A DNA stretch of 64,000 nucleotides from positions 214,353,023-214,417,022 of the forward strand of contig BTPG01000004.1 of the NCBI GenBank assembly GCA_036245525.1. The letters run 5' to 3'. The stretch is from Semisulcospira habei (Eukaryota; Mollusca; Gastropoda; Semisulcospiridae). Shown here piece by piece: positions 53,111 to 64,000 of this stretch. The position numbers were made by a program, and so were the translations under genes. Numbering within the stretch: position 1 is the first letter of the stretch; each line of letters opens with the position of its first letter. Below the pieces are notes generated by a model. The model saw only the letters and a list, made by a program, of their open reading frames with translations, was not told where the DNA came from and searched no databases.

Positions 53111-54579
53111 TCCGCACGAGCCTGTTGACTTTTCGTGTGCTGGAGGGAAGGAATCAATGAACGAATGAGTCAACAGCACATGTGGCTGCATGCACACGGC
53201 ATTTGTTTGAAAATAATAACTGCCCCTCCCCCTACCCCCTCCCCCCAAAAAAAAATAAAAAAAATAAAAATAAAAATAAAAAGGTTATGCATGGTTAATA
53301 CATGTCCATATTTAGTTCAGATATCAATACGGTAGACAAAAATGACCAGAAGACCATTTAGTTGAGGATACAGCCTATGTGGACCCGGCTCAGTCAACGT
53401 GAGACACAATGACTTATGACCTCTTGCGGCTGCAGTGATCACGGGAATGTGGTGCATGTGAAGGTTGTGCTATATGTGCTATATTTGTCTCGCGTGACCA
53501 TGTTCGGGTTGTTCAACGGAAAGTGGGGTAAAATGAAACATGCCTAGAAATGTTGAAAGTTTAATATCGGCTTCCCTGACATGCCTTCTCCTACTTTCAG
53601 TAAGCACGAGCTAAATTGCCTTTGCTACCAGTGGGCGTGTGTTGTAGTAAAAAAGGCTGTACGCACAAGAATATCAGCGTCACGTATCAGTGGTCGTAGT
53701 GTCAAGCAATCACACCAGCCACACCCACGAAGGGTTTTTGCAAGAAAAACCTCACTCAGCTGCAGCTCGTCACACGTGGCACAAGGCTGTAGACCACACT
53801 GGAGTAACAGTTCCAACAGTTCTTTATTCTCACGATGCATCCACACTTTGATGCACTATCTCTCACAAATGCATTCCTCATTTTGACACACTGTCTCTTA
53901 CAATGCATGCACATACTTGCTTTGTTCCAGTTTACTGTCCCACTGGCACTAAAAGTGATCGAGGACTAGCAGTTTTGGCGTAGTTTTCCTTGTAGTTTTG
54001 GCGTAGGTTTTCCCTCCTCTTTTCTCATCCGGGGTTTGGACCGGCAACGGCGGAGTTGTATACACATACTTTCTAACACTCTCTTTTATACTATCACACA
54101 TTTCCAGAATAATCCCGCAAATTACACAGCTCAACCAATCAGAAAAGAAAACGTAACCCAAAAGAACACTCTAGATTTTTGTACAAACTTTCACTAAATC
54201 TAGGTGCATTTCGTAAACGTCATGAAATGTAACCAACATGTGTACTACAAAACGTTGACGTCATGTATGAGGTCACTAGAACGATCGCGCTTATTCCAGA
54301 ACCTTCCAGCTTAATCTATGTCGGATTTTGCTACAAATTATCGGAATGTGGAACATTCTAGTCACACTCACACAAAAAATCGATCGCACTTCACCATGCC
54401 CGCCCGCCCCCCCCCCCCCCCCCCAAAAAAAAAAAAAAAATAAAATAAAATAAAATAAAAAAAAAATAAAAAAAGAAAGAAAAGAAAAGAATCATACTAA
54501 AAAGTACGTGACTTTAATAACTCAACTGAACATCGGATCTTTTCCTGTGACCAACACACACATGCCCTAAAAAGAATAA
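53111..54579. other. No gene recognised
   Basis: Unique sequence with an A/T homopolymer region (54410-54490). Short open frames (e.g. 53581-53886) show no domain or codon signal. Confidence 0.5.
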
Positions 54580-54862
54580 CACAACCCCCCCCCCAACCCA
54601 CCCCCCAGCCCCCACACTTTGGTACCGGTTTCAGGCCACTTTACAAATTTCAAATACAAGCGATCAAAAATCTCTGTAACTTCAGTAGCTGAACTGGCCC
54701 TTCGTCTGTCTTGAACTGTGTTTGTCTTAAATGGCGTAAATCCGTGTCTGTCACGTGAGTGTACGTGTTGGGTTTCAGTTCGCGGCGCTTTGAGTCGATT
54801 CGTTCAAAAATTGAGAAAAAGTGCCTATATAATAACGGTATTATTATTTATTATTATAAACG
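54580..54862 (+). mobile_element. SINE family 2, 5'-truncated
   Basis: Same truncation point (C-run) as the copy at 19.6 kb, then GGTACCGGTTTCAGGCCAC through the TATATAATAACGGTATTATT end. Confidence 0.82.
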
Positions 54863-54996
54863 TAACAATCACGATTATTCGTATCCTTGATCCTCAGTCA
54901 GGTGGGGTTAAAGGGGCAGTCAGTCTGTAATGGATTTGGAAGCGCTATTTATGACCATGAGGCGTTAAGGTTATAAAGCAGCGTGTGATTTTATAT

Positions 54997-55095
54997 ACAG
55001 ACGAGGAAAAGAAATACATTTTTGGAGTCATAGGAAACGCTAAAATGTTTTCGATGATTCCAAAATGTCGCATTTTTTTTGCTCGGCAATATATG
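54997..55095. mobile_element. Family I hairpin, unexpanded
   Basis: CAGACGAGGAAAAGAAATAC, TTGGAGTCATAGGAAACGCT and TTTTCGATGATTCCAAAATG TCGCATTT. The loop between the arms is about 10 bases, against 725 in the copy at 24.3 kb. Confidence 0.75.
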
Positions 55096-55148
55096 TCACA
55101 CTTCCACGCAAAGCGGTTGTCAGCACTGTACAAACGGACCCATTCCTA

Positions 55149-55318
55149 GACCCTTTCAGCCCTGACACACTATAGCAGGAGATGGATCGACCATGATAAT
55201 ATAATCTGGCACTACCCTTGAATTATCATGGTCGATCCATCTCCTGCAACAGGTGCATAGTCGTTAGATGACGCCTTCAAAATTTGGGAAATACGTGCGT
55301 CGGGCTGAATGAGTTTTA
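55149..55318 (+). mobile_element. TTAA-type element, family A', hairpin centre deleted
   Basis: CCTTTCAGCCCTGACACACT against GTCGGGCTGAATGAGTTTTAA. The left arm stops at ATCGACCATGATAAT and jumps to ATAATCTGGCACTACCC, so about 45 bases including the loop are gone. Confidence 0.8.
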
Positions 55319-55448
55319 AGTCACTAAAACACTAGCCCACAACAAATACATGGCACAAATTGGAAGTACTGCTTTGACAAGAGAAACGCGACGCATGCTG
55401 CGTGGAATACAAATCTATAACTGCTTATTTAGATTTACAACTATATAG

Positions 55449-55502
55449 AAAGGAATTCGATTGCCAACGGCCATATTATGACCGTTGGCAATCGAATTTC
55501 TT
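55449..55502. repeat. Hairpin
   Basis: GAAAGGAATTCGATTGCCAAC GG pairs with CCGTTGGCAATCGAATTTCTTTC; loop CCATATTATGA. Single copy. Confidence 0.83.
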
Positions 55503-55830
55503 TCGAATATGCAACATTGCTAAAGAATAAGTACATGAATTTTGAGTAGCCAATATCGTCCGTTCAGTGTTTTGTCCAAGGGAGGTGGAGCGTCTTGTAC
55601 TTTGTGCCACATTGTGTCTTGGGCTGGCGATTTATTGTAACAAGAAAAGGGTCATGGAATCTTACTGCTTGTTGTTCCAGCGCTGAGTAATTCCTCTTAG
55701 TATAATACTGTATCTACCAAAGCATGCCTCTTCCATGGTATGAATCCCCCTTATACTCGACAACAGGTGTCGAAGCTGATATGGACGCAGGTGTCGAGTC
55801 CCGTGTAAGATAAGAGATAAGAGCTGTGTA

Positions 55831-55862
<32 letters not shown>

Positions 55863-56019
55863 GGCAACAACAGCTAATCAATACCTTTTGAAAAGGAACG
55901 CCATCAAACTTTAACTACACAGCTGAGCCGCATACACTTCCAGTCTGCTGGCCCAATCTAAACCCTCCGCAAATACTTTCACATTATACAAAGAGATCGT
56001 TCTAGTGGCTCTCTAAGTG

Positions 56020-56020
56020 G

Positions 56021-56113
<93 letters not shown>
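56020..56113 (+). repeat. (TG)n microsatellite upstream of exon A
   Basis: About 46 TG units. Confidence 0.95.
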
Positions 56114-56114
<1 letters not shown>

Positions 56115-56235
56115 CATAACCGACTAGCCATGTTCACTATTTAATTGATGTCAACTTGTTTTTCTCTTTTTGTGTGTGTTTGCGAGGACACAAATACACT
56201 AAGGCCATTTGCTTTAATTTCCCTTTGTCCTCCAG

Positions 56236-56596
56236 ATGAGTCCTGCACAATCAACACCATATCAACCAACATCAACTGAGATGAAAGAATGGACGAAGCA
56301 AATCAAAATATTTTACCCGGACTGGAAGAGAAAAATGTATTCTTTACCACCAGTGCACTTCACCAAGAATTTATGTCAGGACGAGGAAGTTGAAGGGACA
56401 TCTGTTAAAATGTTGAAGGAACTGGAAACCGGTTCTAGTTCTGCGTCCGCCTCACAGCCCTCAGGCAGCGCAGCGACAAGCGAAGCCAGCCATCGTGGTC
56501 AGGTCACGCCCACCAAACAGATCAGGCCGTCCTCGTCTTCCGTACCGCAAGCTCCCACCAAACACCCGCCATCCACATCGGCTGCTTGTTCTCAGG
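56236..56596 (+). CDS. Exon of an unrecognised gene (exon A)
   Basis: A pyrimidine-rich tract and CCAG precede an ATG at the first exon base, and a GTAAAC donor follows. It encodes about 120 residues: a charged start (MKEWTKQIKIFYPDWKRKM, then LPPVHFTKNL) followed by a Ser/Pro/Thr-rich, low-complexity stretch typical of a disordered linker. It ends in phase 1, which matches exon B at 57607. The ATG may be the true start or an internal Met. I do not recognise the family. The balanced codon use and the phase match to exon B argue for a real gene rather than chance. Confidence 0.55.
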
Positions 56597-57263
56597 GTAA
56601 ACTCTCCCTTGTTTACGTGCATTTGGTCTTTGATGCTTCGCTGTTGTTATTTTGTTTGGGTTTGGTTTGCCGGCAAATTGAATGATTGATTGATTGATTG
56701 ACTGGTCGGTCATTCTATCGATTAAATGATTGATTGATTGTTGATGTTAACTGACGAAGCTAAATGGATGAATAAAAGAACAAACGAACCCACGAACAAC
56801 AAACGTACGAACGAATCGGTGAATGAACCCTGGTCATTTAATATTTTAGCTGATTTCGTGAAACATTGCTGTTGGAACTATTTTGTCAGACACGGTGAAA
56901 CGTATGCAAGACGATAGCGTTCGGAAGATGACTGGCTTTACAAGCAAAACAGAATATATTTGTTAAGCGACGTTTCCATACGAATCCGATACGAATACTG
57001 GCCGAATCCAAAGCGGGTCCGAGACAGAACTGTTCGTGCGAGTCATTTTTATGATTGTGTTTCCTTCTGTCGCATGGCGGTACCCAGTTTCGCATCCGAC
57101 TGCGAACCGGACACGACGCGAGTTTTTGTTCGTTCAGCAGCGATTTTTTTTTCGGATGTCCATGTGTTTTGACCGAAAGTATGACGTAAATTTTTCATAC
57201 GTCAATAGTTCTTGTGCCTTTTTGCGTCATATCAGTGGTTCCCACACAAGCGGAATTCGGATG

Positions 57264-57372
57264 TCGCATGATTTAATATCGGCAGATTTGAAATATGGCA
57301 TTACCTCTGGCATTGTTAATATCTTTACCGTTGTAAAATAAAGATTCATTGATTCATTGATTCATTTATCGA
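57264..57372 (+). mobile_element. 3' end fragment of the 58.5-kb LINE (or a SINE sharing it)
   Basis: GGCATTGTTAATATCTTTAC, then CGTTGTAAAATAAAG and GATTCATTGATTCATTGATT, the reverse complement of the 3' end seen at 58562-58640. It contains an AATAAA-type signal and the tandem tail. Confidence 0.75.
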
Positions 57373-57475
57373 AACACGAAGTTCGAAGGAAAACTGCATT
57401 GCCTTATCGAGTTCTGATCATATTCGTATCGTATTCGTGCTTATCGAAACGTAGCTTTAGATCTGTGGCCCTGCC

Positions 57476-57531
57476 CAATGCACAAAAGGCCATCAGGCCG
57501 ACGTCGGTCCGATGGCCTTTTGCGCATTGGG
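57476..57531. repeat. Hairpin in the intron between exons A and B
   Basis: CCCAATGCACAAAAGGCCAT CAGG pairs with CCGATGGCCTTTTGCGCATTGGG; centre CCGACGTCGG. One or two mismatches. Confidence 0.82.
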
Positions 57532-57606
57532 TGTGTGGATCACGCGCTAATGCAGCTCATACGGACGGGGTCAAGGGATGTAACTGTGTGCCGTGCTTGT
57601 CTACAG

Positions 57607-57822
57607 CGCTACAATCAGCGTCTCGCAATTTGATGCCACAACATATGGCGCAGACCCGCCCGCCGAAAAGACCTGCTCCACCGGACGAGAGTGACGTCAG
57701 GGCGGATCGTGCACAGCAGCGAACCCTGCAGTGTCTTCAGACTTTGTGCCAGAAGCAAGCCATGTTCCTTATCTCAGAGCTGGATTTCTCTGATTTTCTG
57801 AGCAAGAGGAATTCTGTTTTAG
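57607..57822 (+). CDS. Exon of an unrecognised gene (exon B)
   Basis: Acceptor CTACAG, donor GTATTA, 216 nt, phase 1 at both ends, open in the frame carried from exon A. It encodes ALQSASRNLMPQHMAQ, a basic/proline patch (RPPKRPAPPDES) and a likely helical segment (LQCLQTLCQKQAMFLISEL, then DFSDFLSKRN). The acceptor lies in sequence resembling one arm of the 'GATCTAACTG' foldback family, so the exon may have been created or captured by a repeat. No downstream exon was found before the next LINE. Confidence 0.5.
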
Positions 57823-57902
57823 GTATTATTGCTTTAAAAAAAAATTCAAGTGATTTTAGAAAGCAGAAGGCAGTTATGATTATTAAGATCGTATTATATA
57901 TT

Positions 57903-58090
<188 letters not shown>

Positions 58091-58427
58091 CGTTTTTATT
58101 CAGGATAAAAAGTTTTAGGCATAGCAATGCCTATCTTCCAAACTGTCCTGCTACTCTACACATATAAAAATACATCAGACGATACAGCAAAAGATAAAAT
58201 ATATATAAGTACCCATACCACCACCCCCTACCCCCACCATCAGAAAGAATAAAAAGTAATAATAAAAAATAAAATACAAAAAGAATTAAAACAATATATA
58301 TACGTGTATGAACCTAACATGTTAATGCAGACAGTCAAACTATTACATAATCTGCAGCAATCTGCTGTGCTGGAGCAACATACTAAGCAGAAAAATAGAA
58401 CATTCACATCGACAGCAGATATTTATG

Positions 58428-58564
<137 letters not shown>

Positions 58565-58855
58565 CAATGAATCAATGAATCTTTATTTTACAACGGTAAA
58601 GATATTAACAATGCCAGAGGCAATGTCATTTTTCAAATCTGCCGTTGCTACATCTACAAACACAACAATTACATTACATTAATACATGTATAGGACGAAC
58701 GCCTACGGTGTGTTGGGGGAGTTGGAGCAATGGTAAGGGGAAAAAAAAAAAAAAAAAAAAGAGCAACAACACAGCAGCACTATACATATACAGCAGTAGA
58801 ATGGGTACATTACTAACAATGATATCTACGTATAGAAAGCAAAGCTTGAAGATAG

Positions 58856-61687
58856 TTATGGCTGCGAAGATAAATGTTCAAAAAGACTTTTCTTGAAACA
58901 TGATACCGTTGGAGTGGTCTTCGTGTGGGATGGAAGGGAATTCCACAAAGTCGCCCCCGAGAATGCTAGACTGGTTTTAAATAAGTCTATTCTGGTTTTG
59001 GGTACTACATATAGGCTTTTTGTATCGCCATAGCGGGACTGTGACCGGACTAGCAGCTGGGTTAGATATTCCGGAGTGTTGTCATTCCGAATCTTAAAAA
59101 GGAGAACACCTTTGTTGAATGCAAACTGCTTTTTGAGAGAAAGAAGTCCCGCTTTGTAAATCTTATCATCCGTTGTCAAAGTAGGATCAGGTAAAATTAA
59201 TTTCGCTGCTCTTCTGTGTAAGGAGTTCAGTCTTTTTAAATGTACATCTCTGCAGCCATCCCACACCGTCGAAGCATAATTAATGTGGGACTGAATATGT
59301 GCATAATAAAATAATTTTCTGGTTTCAAAGTCAGTGAAGTGCTTCAGTTTGGACAGCATGAAAATGTTTCTTGAAACAGTTTTACACACTTTATGTGTGT
59401 GTGCCTGCCATTTGAGCTGATCATCTATGATAATTCCAAGGAGGCGGTGTTCAGACACTTGCTCAATAGAATTGCCTTCGAAGGACAAATCAAGTGAAAG
59501 GGGGCTTAATTGGTGTTTTTGGCGTGTCGCAATTACCACTGATTTGGTTTTTGCTGGATGGATACTCATCGAATTACGTTCACACCAGGCGGACACCTCA
59601 TCAAGGCTCTGTTGTAAGTCATCTGCAACCACATTAAGGTTTTTATTTGCCGTGTGGATTGACGTATCGTCAGCAAACAAGTCACATTCGACAGATTCTG
59701 ACGTTAGGTGAAGAGGCAGATCGTTGATGTATAAACAAAATAGAAGAGGGCCTAACACTGACCCTAGAGGTACTCCAAACTTAACCTCCTTCACTTCAGA
59801 GTGTGATCCATTAACTACAACCTTTTGCTTTCTTCCCTTTAGATATGAACTAAAGAAGGAAACTGCTGAGACGTTTTTTAAATAATGACTAAGTTTGCTT
59901 ATCAGAGTGTCGTGGTTAACCAGGTCAAACGCCTTCTTAAAGTCAAGGTAAATAACACCCGTCAGTTGCGAATTGTTTACGTTAGATAACCACTTATCTG
60001 CAAGTCTGCTTAGCGCTGTATGACAGGAATACTTCGGACGAAACCCAGACTGGAAGGGATGAAGCATATTATTTGTCTCTAAATACTGAGACAAATGTTT
60101 GTGTACATGTCGCTCGAGAGGTTTGCTTAACACGGACAGTAACGAAATCGGTCTATAATTATTCAGATTTCCCCTGTCCTTGGATTTCGGTAGTGGAATT
60201 ACTTTTGCAAGTTTAAGCTGTGTAGGAAATACACACTGATGGAGACATAGGTTGTAAATGTATGTCAGCGATTCAACAATGTAAGGTAGGGATAGTTTCA
60301 GAACTTTAGGATTTATGTCATCAGGGCCTGATGACTTCTTGTTCGCGAGACTACTTATGAATTTACCTACTTCATGTATTGCAATCGATGGAATGCTAAA
60401 AGGAGTCACAGTCTTCTGATTGCAGTAGTTAATTAAAATATCGAAACACTTATCATTGACACTTCCTTGTGTTGAAAAAACTTCAGCAACAGACAGGAAG
60501 TGATTATTAAACATGTCAGCGGATAGATCACTAGGGATTACCGTGGATGCTCTAGAGCCTCGGGTAAGGGAATTCAGGACGCGCCAAATAGCAGACCCGT
60601 CTTTGTTGTTTTTAATAGTATTTCTTACAAAGGCTTTTTTCGCTTCGCGTAACATATACTTGACGCGATTACGCTGCTTTTTAAACTCGTCAAACTTCTT
60701 TTCTCTCCTGAGGGTGTTCCTAAACTCCATGGCCTGCATCAGTTCTTTTGTAATCCATGGGGGTAGTACCGCGCTTTTGACACGCCTCTTCCTGAGGGGT
60801 GCGTGTTTGTTGAGTACCCCAAGGAAAATGCTGTACCATGCAGATAGAGCAACCTCTGGGTCGTTGGACTCGGTTACTGAGTCAAAGCACGCATTACTAA
60901 GATCATGTAAAAATGCGTTTTGGTTAAAATGTTTAAAAGAGCGATATGTTACGGTGATATGACCTTTCTTTTTAGTCTTTGGAATTTGCGCAGCCCATTT
61001 ACACACTACAGGGAAATGATCGCTAATGCTCAAGTCGGGAACAGAAACGTCAGTCACAGATTTAGGGTTATTGGTATAAATATGGTCTATGAGAGTGGAT
61101 GATGCAGCAGTAATCCTAGTGGGTGACTGCACCAGCTGCACCAGCCCAAATAAGGAAGATGTTGTTTCCCACGCGGTGTGGGGTTTCAGTAAATTGATAT
61201 TGAAATCACCCATTAGAATGATGTCGGTGTTTACTTTACAGACTTTATCTAAGTTACAGGTGAAATGGTCGTACCAACTAAAGTCAGCCGCCGGGTTACG
61301 GTACAAGAAGCCTACGTATGATGGAGCCAAAAAAGGACGCTTTACTTCAATCCACACGCACTCAACATCTGCGGCTTCTAGATCTTGCCGTCTACGGACT
61401 AAGTGTTGAATAGACTGGTGGATGTAGACGGCAATGCCTGTTTGGCCTGGGGAGGAAGGATCTCTTCTGATTACAGAAAAGTTAGGGATACTAATGGCTT
61501 CATCACTGATGTTCGAGCTCAAGCGTGTCTCAGTGACGCCAAACAAGTGAAACGGTGACGGTGTGGGATTGTTAAGAAAACAAGCTAAGTCAGGTATCTT
61601 ATTGTAAAGATGAAACACGTTAAGATGGCCTACACGTAAGGTACATTCCCTTATGCTCGCTTTCGCCATTGAGGCTAGCACAGGCAT
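58856..61687 (-). CDS. CR1/L2-type LINE ORF2: endonuclease-reverse transcriptase, uninterrupted
   Basis: 943 codons with no stop. N-terminal APE-type endonuclease (about residues 15-235): VGHLNV, GVTETRL, MGDFNINLL, STLIDHIYTN and LSISDHFPV provide the Asn, Glu, Asp/Asn and Asp-His catalytic motifs. The central RT (about 480-760) has NNYRPISLLSVLSK, YLDFKKAFDLVNH (motif A), GVPLGSVLGPLLF (motif B) and LFADDTSIH (motif C). The C-terminal end is FSGATLWNSLPSHTKT, a block shared across the CR1/L2/Jockey groups. Such proteins nick DNA and copy their RNA at the nick. Oddity: motif B normally reads GVPQGS; here the codon is CTA (Leu), one base from CAA (Gln). Clade assignment within CR1/L2 is uncertain without a tree. 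Confidence 0.92.
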   Translation of the reverse strand: MPVLASMAKASIRECTLRVGHLNVFHLYNKIPDLACFLNNPTPSPFHLFGVTETRLSSNISDEAISIPNFSVIRRDPSSPGQTGIAVYIHQSIQHLVRRRQDLEAADVECVWIEVKRPFLAPSYVGFLYRNPAADFSWYDHFTCNLDKVCKVNTDIILMGDFNINLLKPHTAWETTSSLFGLVQLVQSPTRITAASSTLIDHIYTNNPKSVTDVSVPDLSISDHFPVVCKWAAQIPKTKKKGHITVTYRSFKHFNQNAFLHDLSNACFDSVTESNDPEVALSAWYSIFLGVLNKHAPLRKRRVKSAVLPPWITKELMQAMEFRNTLRREKKFDEFKKQRNRVKYMLREAKKAFVRNTIKNNKDGSAIWRVLNSLTRGSRASTVIPSDLSADMFNNHFLSVAEVFSTQGSVNDKCFDILINYCNQKTVTPFSIPSIAIHEVGKFISSLANKKSSGPDDINPKVLKLSLPYIVESLTYIYNLCLHQCVFPTQLKLAKVIPLPKSKDRGNLNNYRPISLLSVLSKPLERHVHKHLSQYLETNNMLHPFQSGFRPKYSCHTALSRLADKWLSNVNNSQLTGVIYLDFKKAFDLVNHDTLISKLSHYLKNVSAVSFFSSYLKGRKQKVVVNGSHSEVKEVKFGVPLGSVLGPLLFCLYINDLPLHLTSESVECDLFADDTSIHTANKNLNVVADDLQQSLDEVSAWCERNSMSIHPAKTKSVVIATRQKHQLSPLSLDLSFEGNSIEQVSEHRLLGIIIDDQLKWQAHTHKVCKTVSRNIFMLSKLKHFTDFETRKLFYYAHIQSHINYASTVWDGCRDVHLKRLNSLHRRAAKLILPDPTLTTDDKIYKAGLLSLKKQFAFNKGVLLFKIRNDNTPEYLTQLLVRSQSRYGDTKSLYVVPKTRIDLFKTSLAFSGATLWNSLPSHTKTTPTVSCFKKSLFEHLSSQP

Positions 61688-62641
61688 AAAAGATTATAAC
61701 ACAAAAAGAATGTAAACTGTCTCACAACACAAAAGAAAGCACACACACACAAAAGTAACAATCATACACACAGTGCAAACCGGATAGGTAAAGGTGAACC
61801 GTCAAAGAGAACTACACAAAATAATTTGATAAACTGACAGTGCAATAAAACAAATTAAAGCAATAGCGCGTTTTCACTGCAAACAAGATAATGTCCAGTT
61901 TTGCGCTGATAATGTCAACGAATCTGCACAATCTATACCACAGAGCCAGCGGAAAAGACTATTTTCCACTCGCCCAGCGGTTTGAGTGCAGAGGTTTTAA
62001 GTGACCTCTGATTCTTAGTATAGATGTGGCACAGCGCACAAACTAAGTCACGCGTTGCGCTTTTCAATAATTAAGTCACAATCACGTAAGACCTGTGACT
62101 TTATCATATGGATAGTGCCTTGTACTTGTACACCAAAACCTGTGGACAATGTCATTAGCAACACAGCCCGTGCAACAGTCACCACTGGCCAACAGTCTAA
62201 TCTTGTCAAGAGGCACGACCGTGCACACACACTAACGACATAAAAAGGCAAAATGAAATGTTCCGATAGGAAAAGTCTGATGATAGTCACAAACTATAAT
62301 AAGTGTCGAGTCGTAATATGAGATAAAGGCACCGTTCAAACTTCCATATGTAACGCGGTTAACGTCTCTTCGTGTGCACACTAACATTACATAATTATCA
62401 GATAGTCATAAGCAACGCGCATGCGCGCTGCGTATGAGTAACCAGTAATTACTATTTCGGATTTTATCAAGACAAATGAGGAGTATAGATATTGGATTAT
62501 TACCAGAGAGTCACGTGCAGCGCTCATGCTCGCTGCAAATGAGTAACCGATAATTAGTATTTCCGATTATCAAGGCTAAGGGATAGTGTATCGGATACTC
62601 ACAAGCAACGCTCACACGCATTACAAGTGATTAGCCGACAA
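61688..62641 (-). other. Spacer between LINE ORF1 and ORF2
   Basis: About 950 bases with no long ORF. It contains partly repeated segments (three stretches mentioning TCATAAGCAACGC / GAGTAACC at about 62405, 62510 and 62600), which could be regulatory or internal promoter repeats of the element. No function can be shown from sequence. Confidence 0.5.

Positions 62642-64000
<1,359 letters not shown>

Noticed and set aside
58856..61687. Bacterial retron or group II intron RT.
   Set aside because: An APE-type endonuclease precedes the RT, motif spacing is LINE-like, and an esterase-type ORF1 lies upstream.

Overview
The window is animal nuclear DNA from a repeat-rich genome, probably a mollusc (marine snail or similar). 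That placement is inference from the mix of RTE-, CR1/L2-type LINEs and tRNA-derived SINEs and from an animal-type cytosolic phospholipase A2 split by ordinary GT-AG introns. No bacterial-style gene, operon or CRISPR array is present.

Layout. 1-15.3 kb is intergenic: SINEs, many short hairpin elements, microsatellites and LINE scraps. 15,431-33,941 (+) holds one complete protein-coding gene, a group IV cytosolic phospholipase A2 (PLA2G4-like). Sixteen exons were assembled by reading frame, splice sites and phase into a predicted 792-residue protein with a C2 domain and the Arg/Ser/Asp catalytic set. Its introns hold much of the repeat content: two large minisatellites, hairpin elements and a triple-nested foldback insertion. 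34-47 kb is intergenic, with decayed CR1/L2-like LINE copies on the - strand. 47.5-50.8 kb (-) is a long RTE-like LINE with endonuclease and reverse transcriptase, broken by one stop and two frameshifts. 56.2-57.8 kb (+) has two phase-compatible exons of a gene I do not recognise. 58.56-64 kb (-) is a CR1/L2-superfamily LINE with an uninterrupted ORF2 of 943 codons and an esterase-type ORF1 that runs to the window edge.

The most distinctive signal is about fifty short foldback (hairpin) elements. Most fall into families whose ends look like TTAA followed by CCCWTT or CTCATTC, as expected for piggyBac-like non-autonomous elements. Within a copy the two hairpin arms usually match each other better than they match other copies, so changes are shared by both arms. 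Two of the elements carry long tandem arrays (27-bp and 21-bp units) exactly in the place of the hairpin loop. In intron 9 of the phospholipase gene a TTAA-type element holds a ~1-kb foldback, which itself holds a 264-bp palindrome flanked by an 8-bp duplication. Together these suggest a hairpin-driven process of arm correction, loop expansion and nesting.

Limits: all calls come from reading the sequence. No alignment, database search, folding or RNA evidence was available. Element borders are accurate to a few bases where TTAA or duplications are visible and looser elsewhere.
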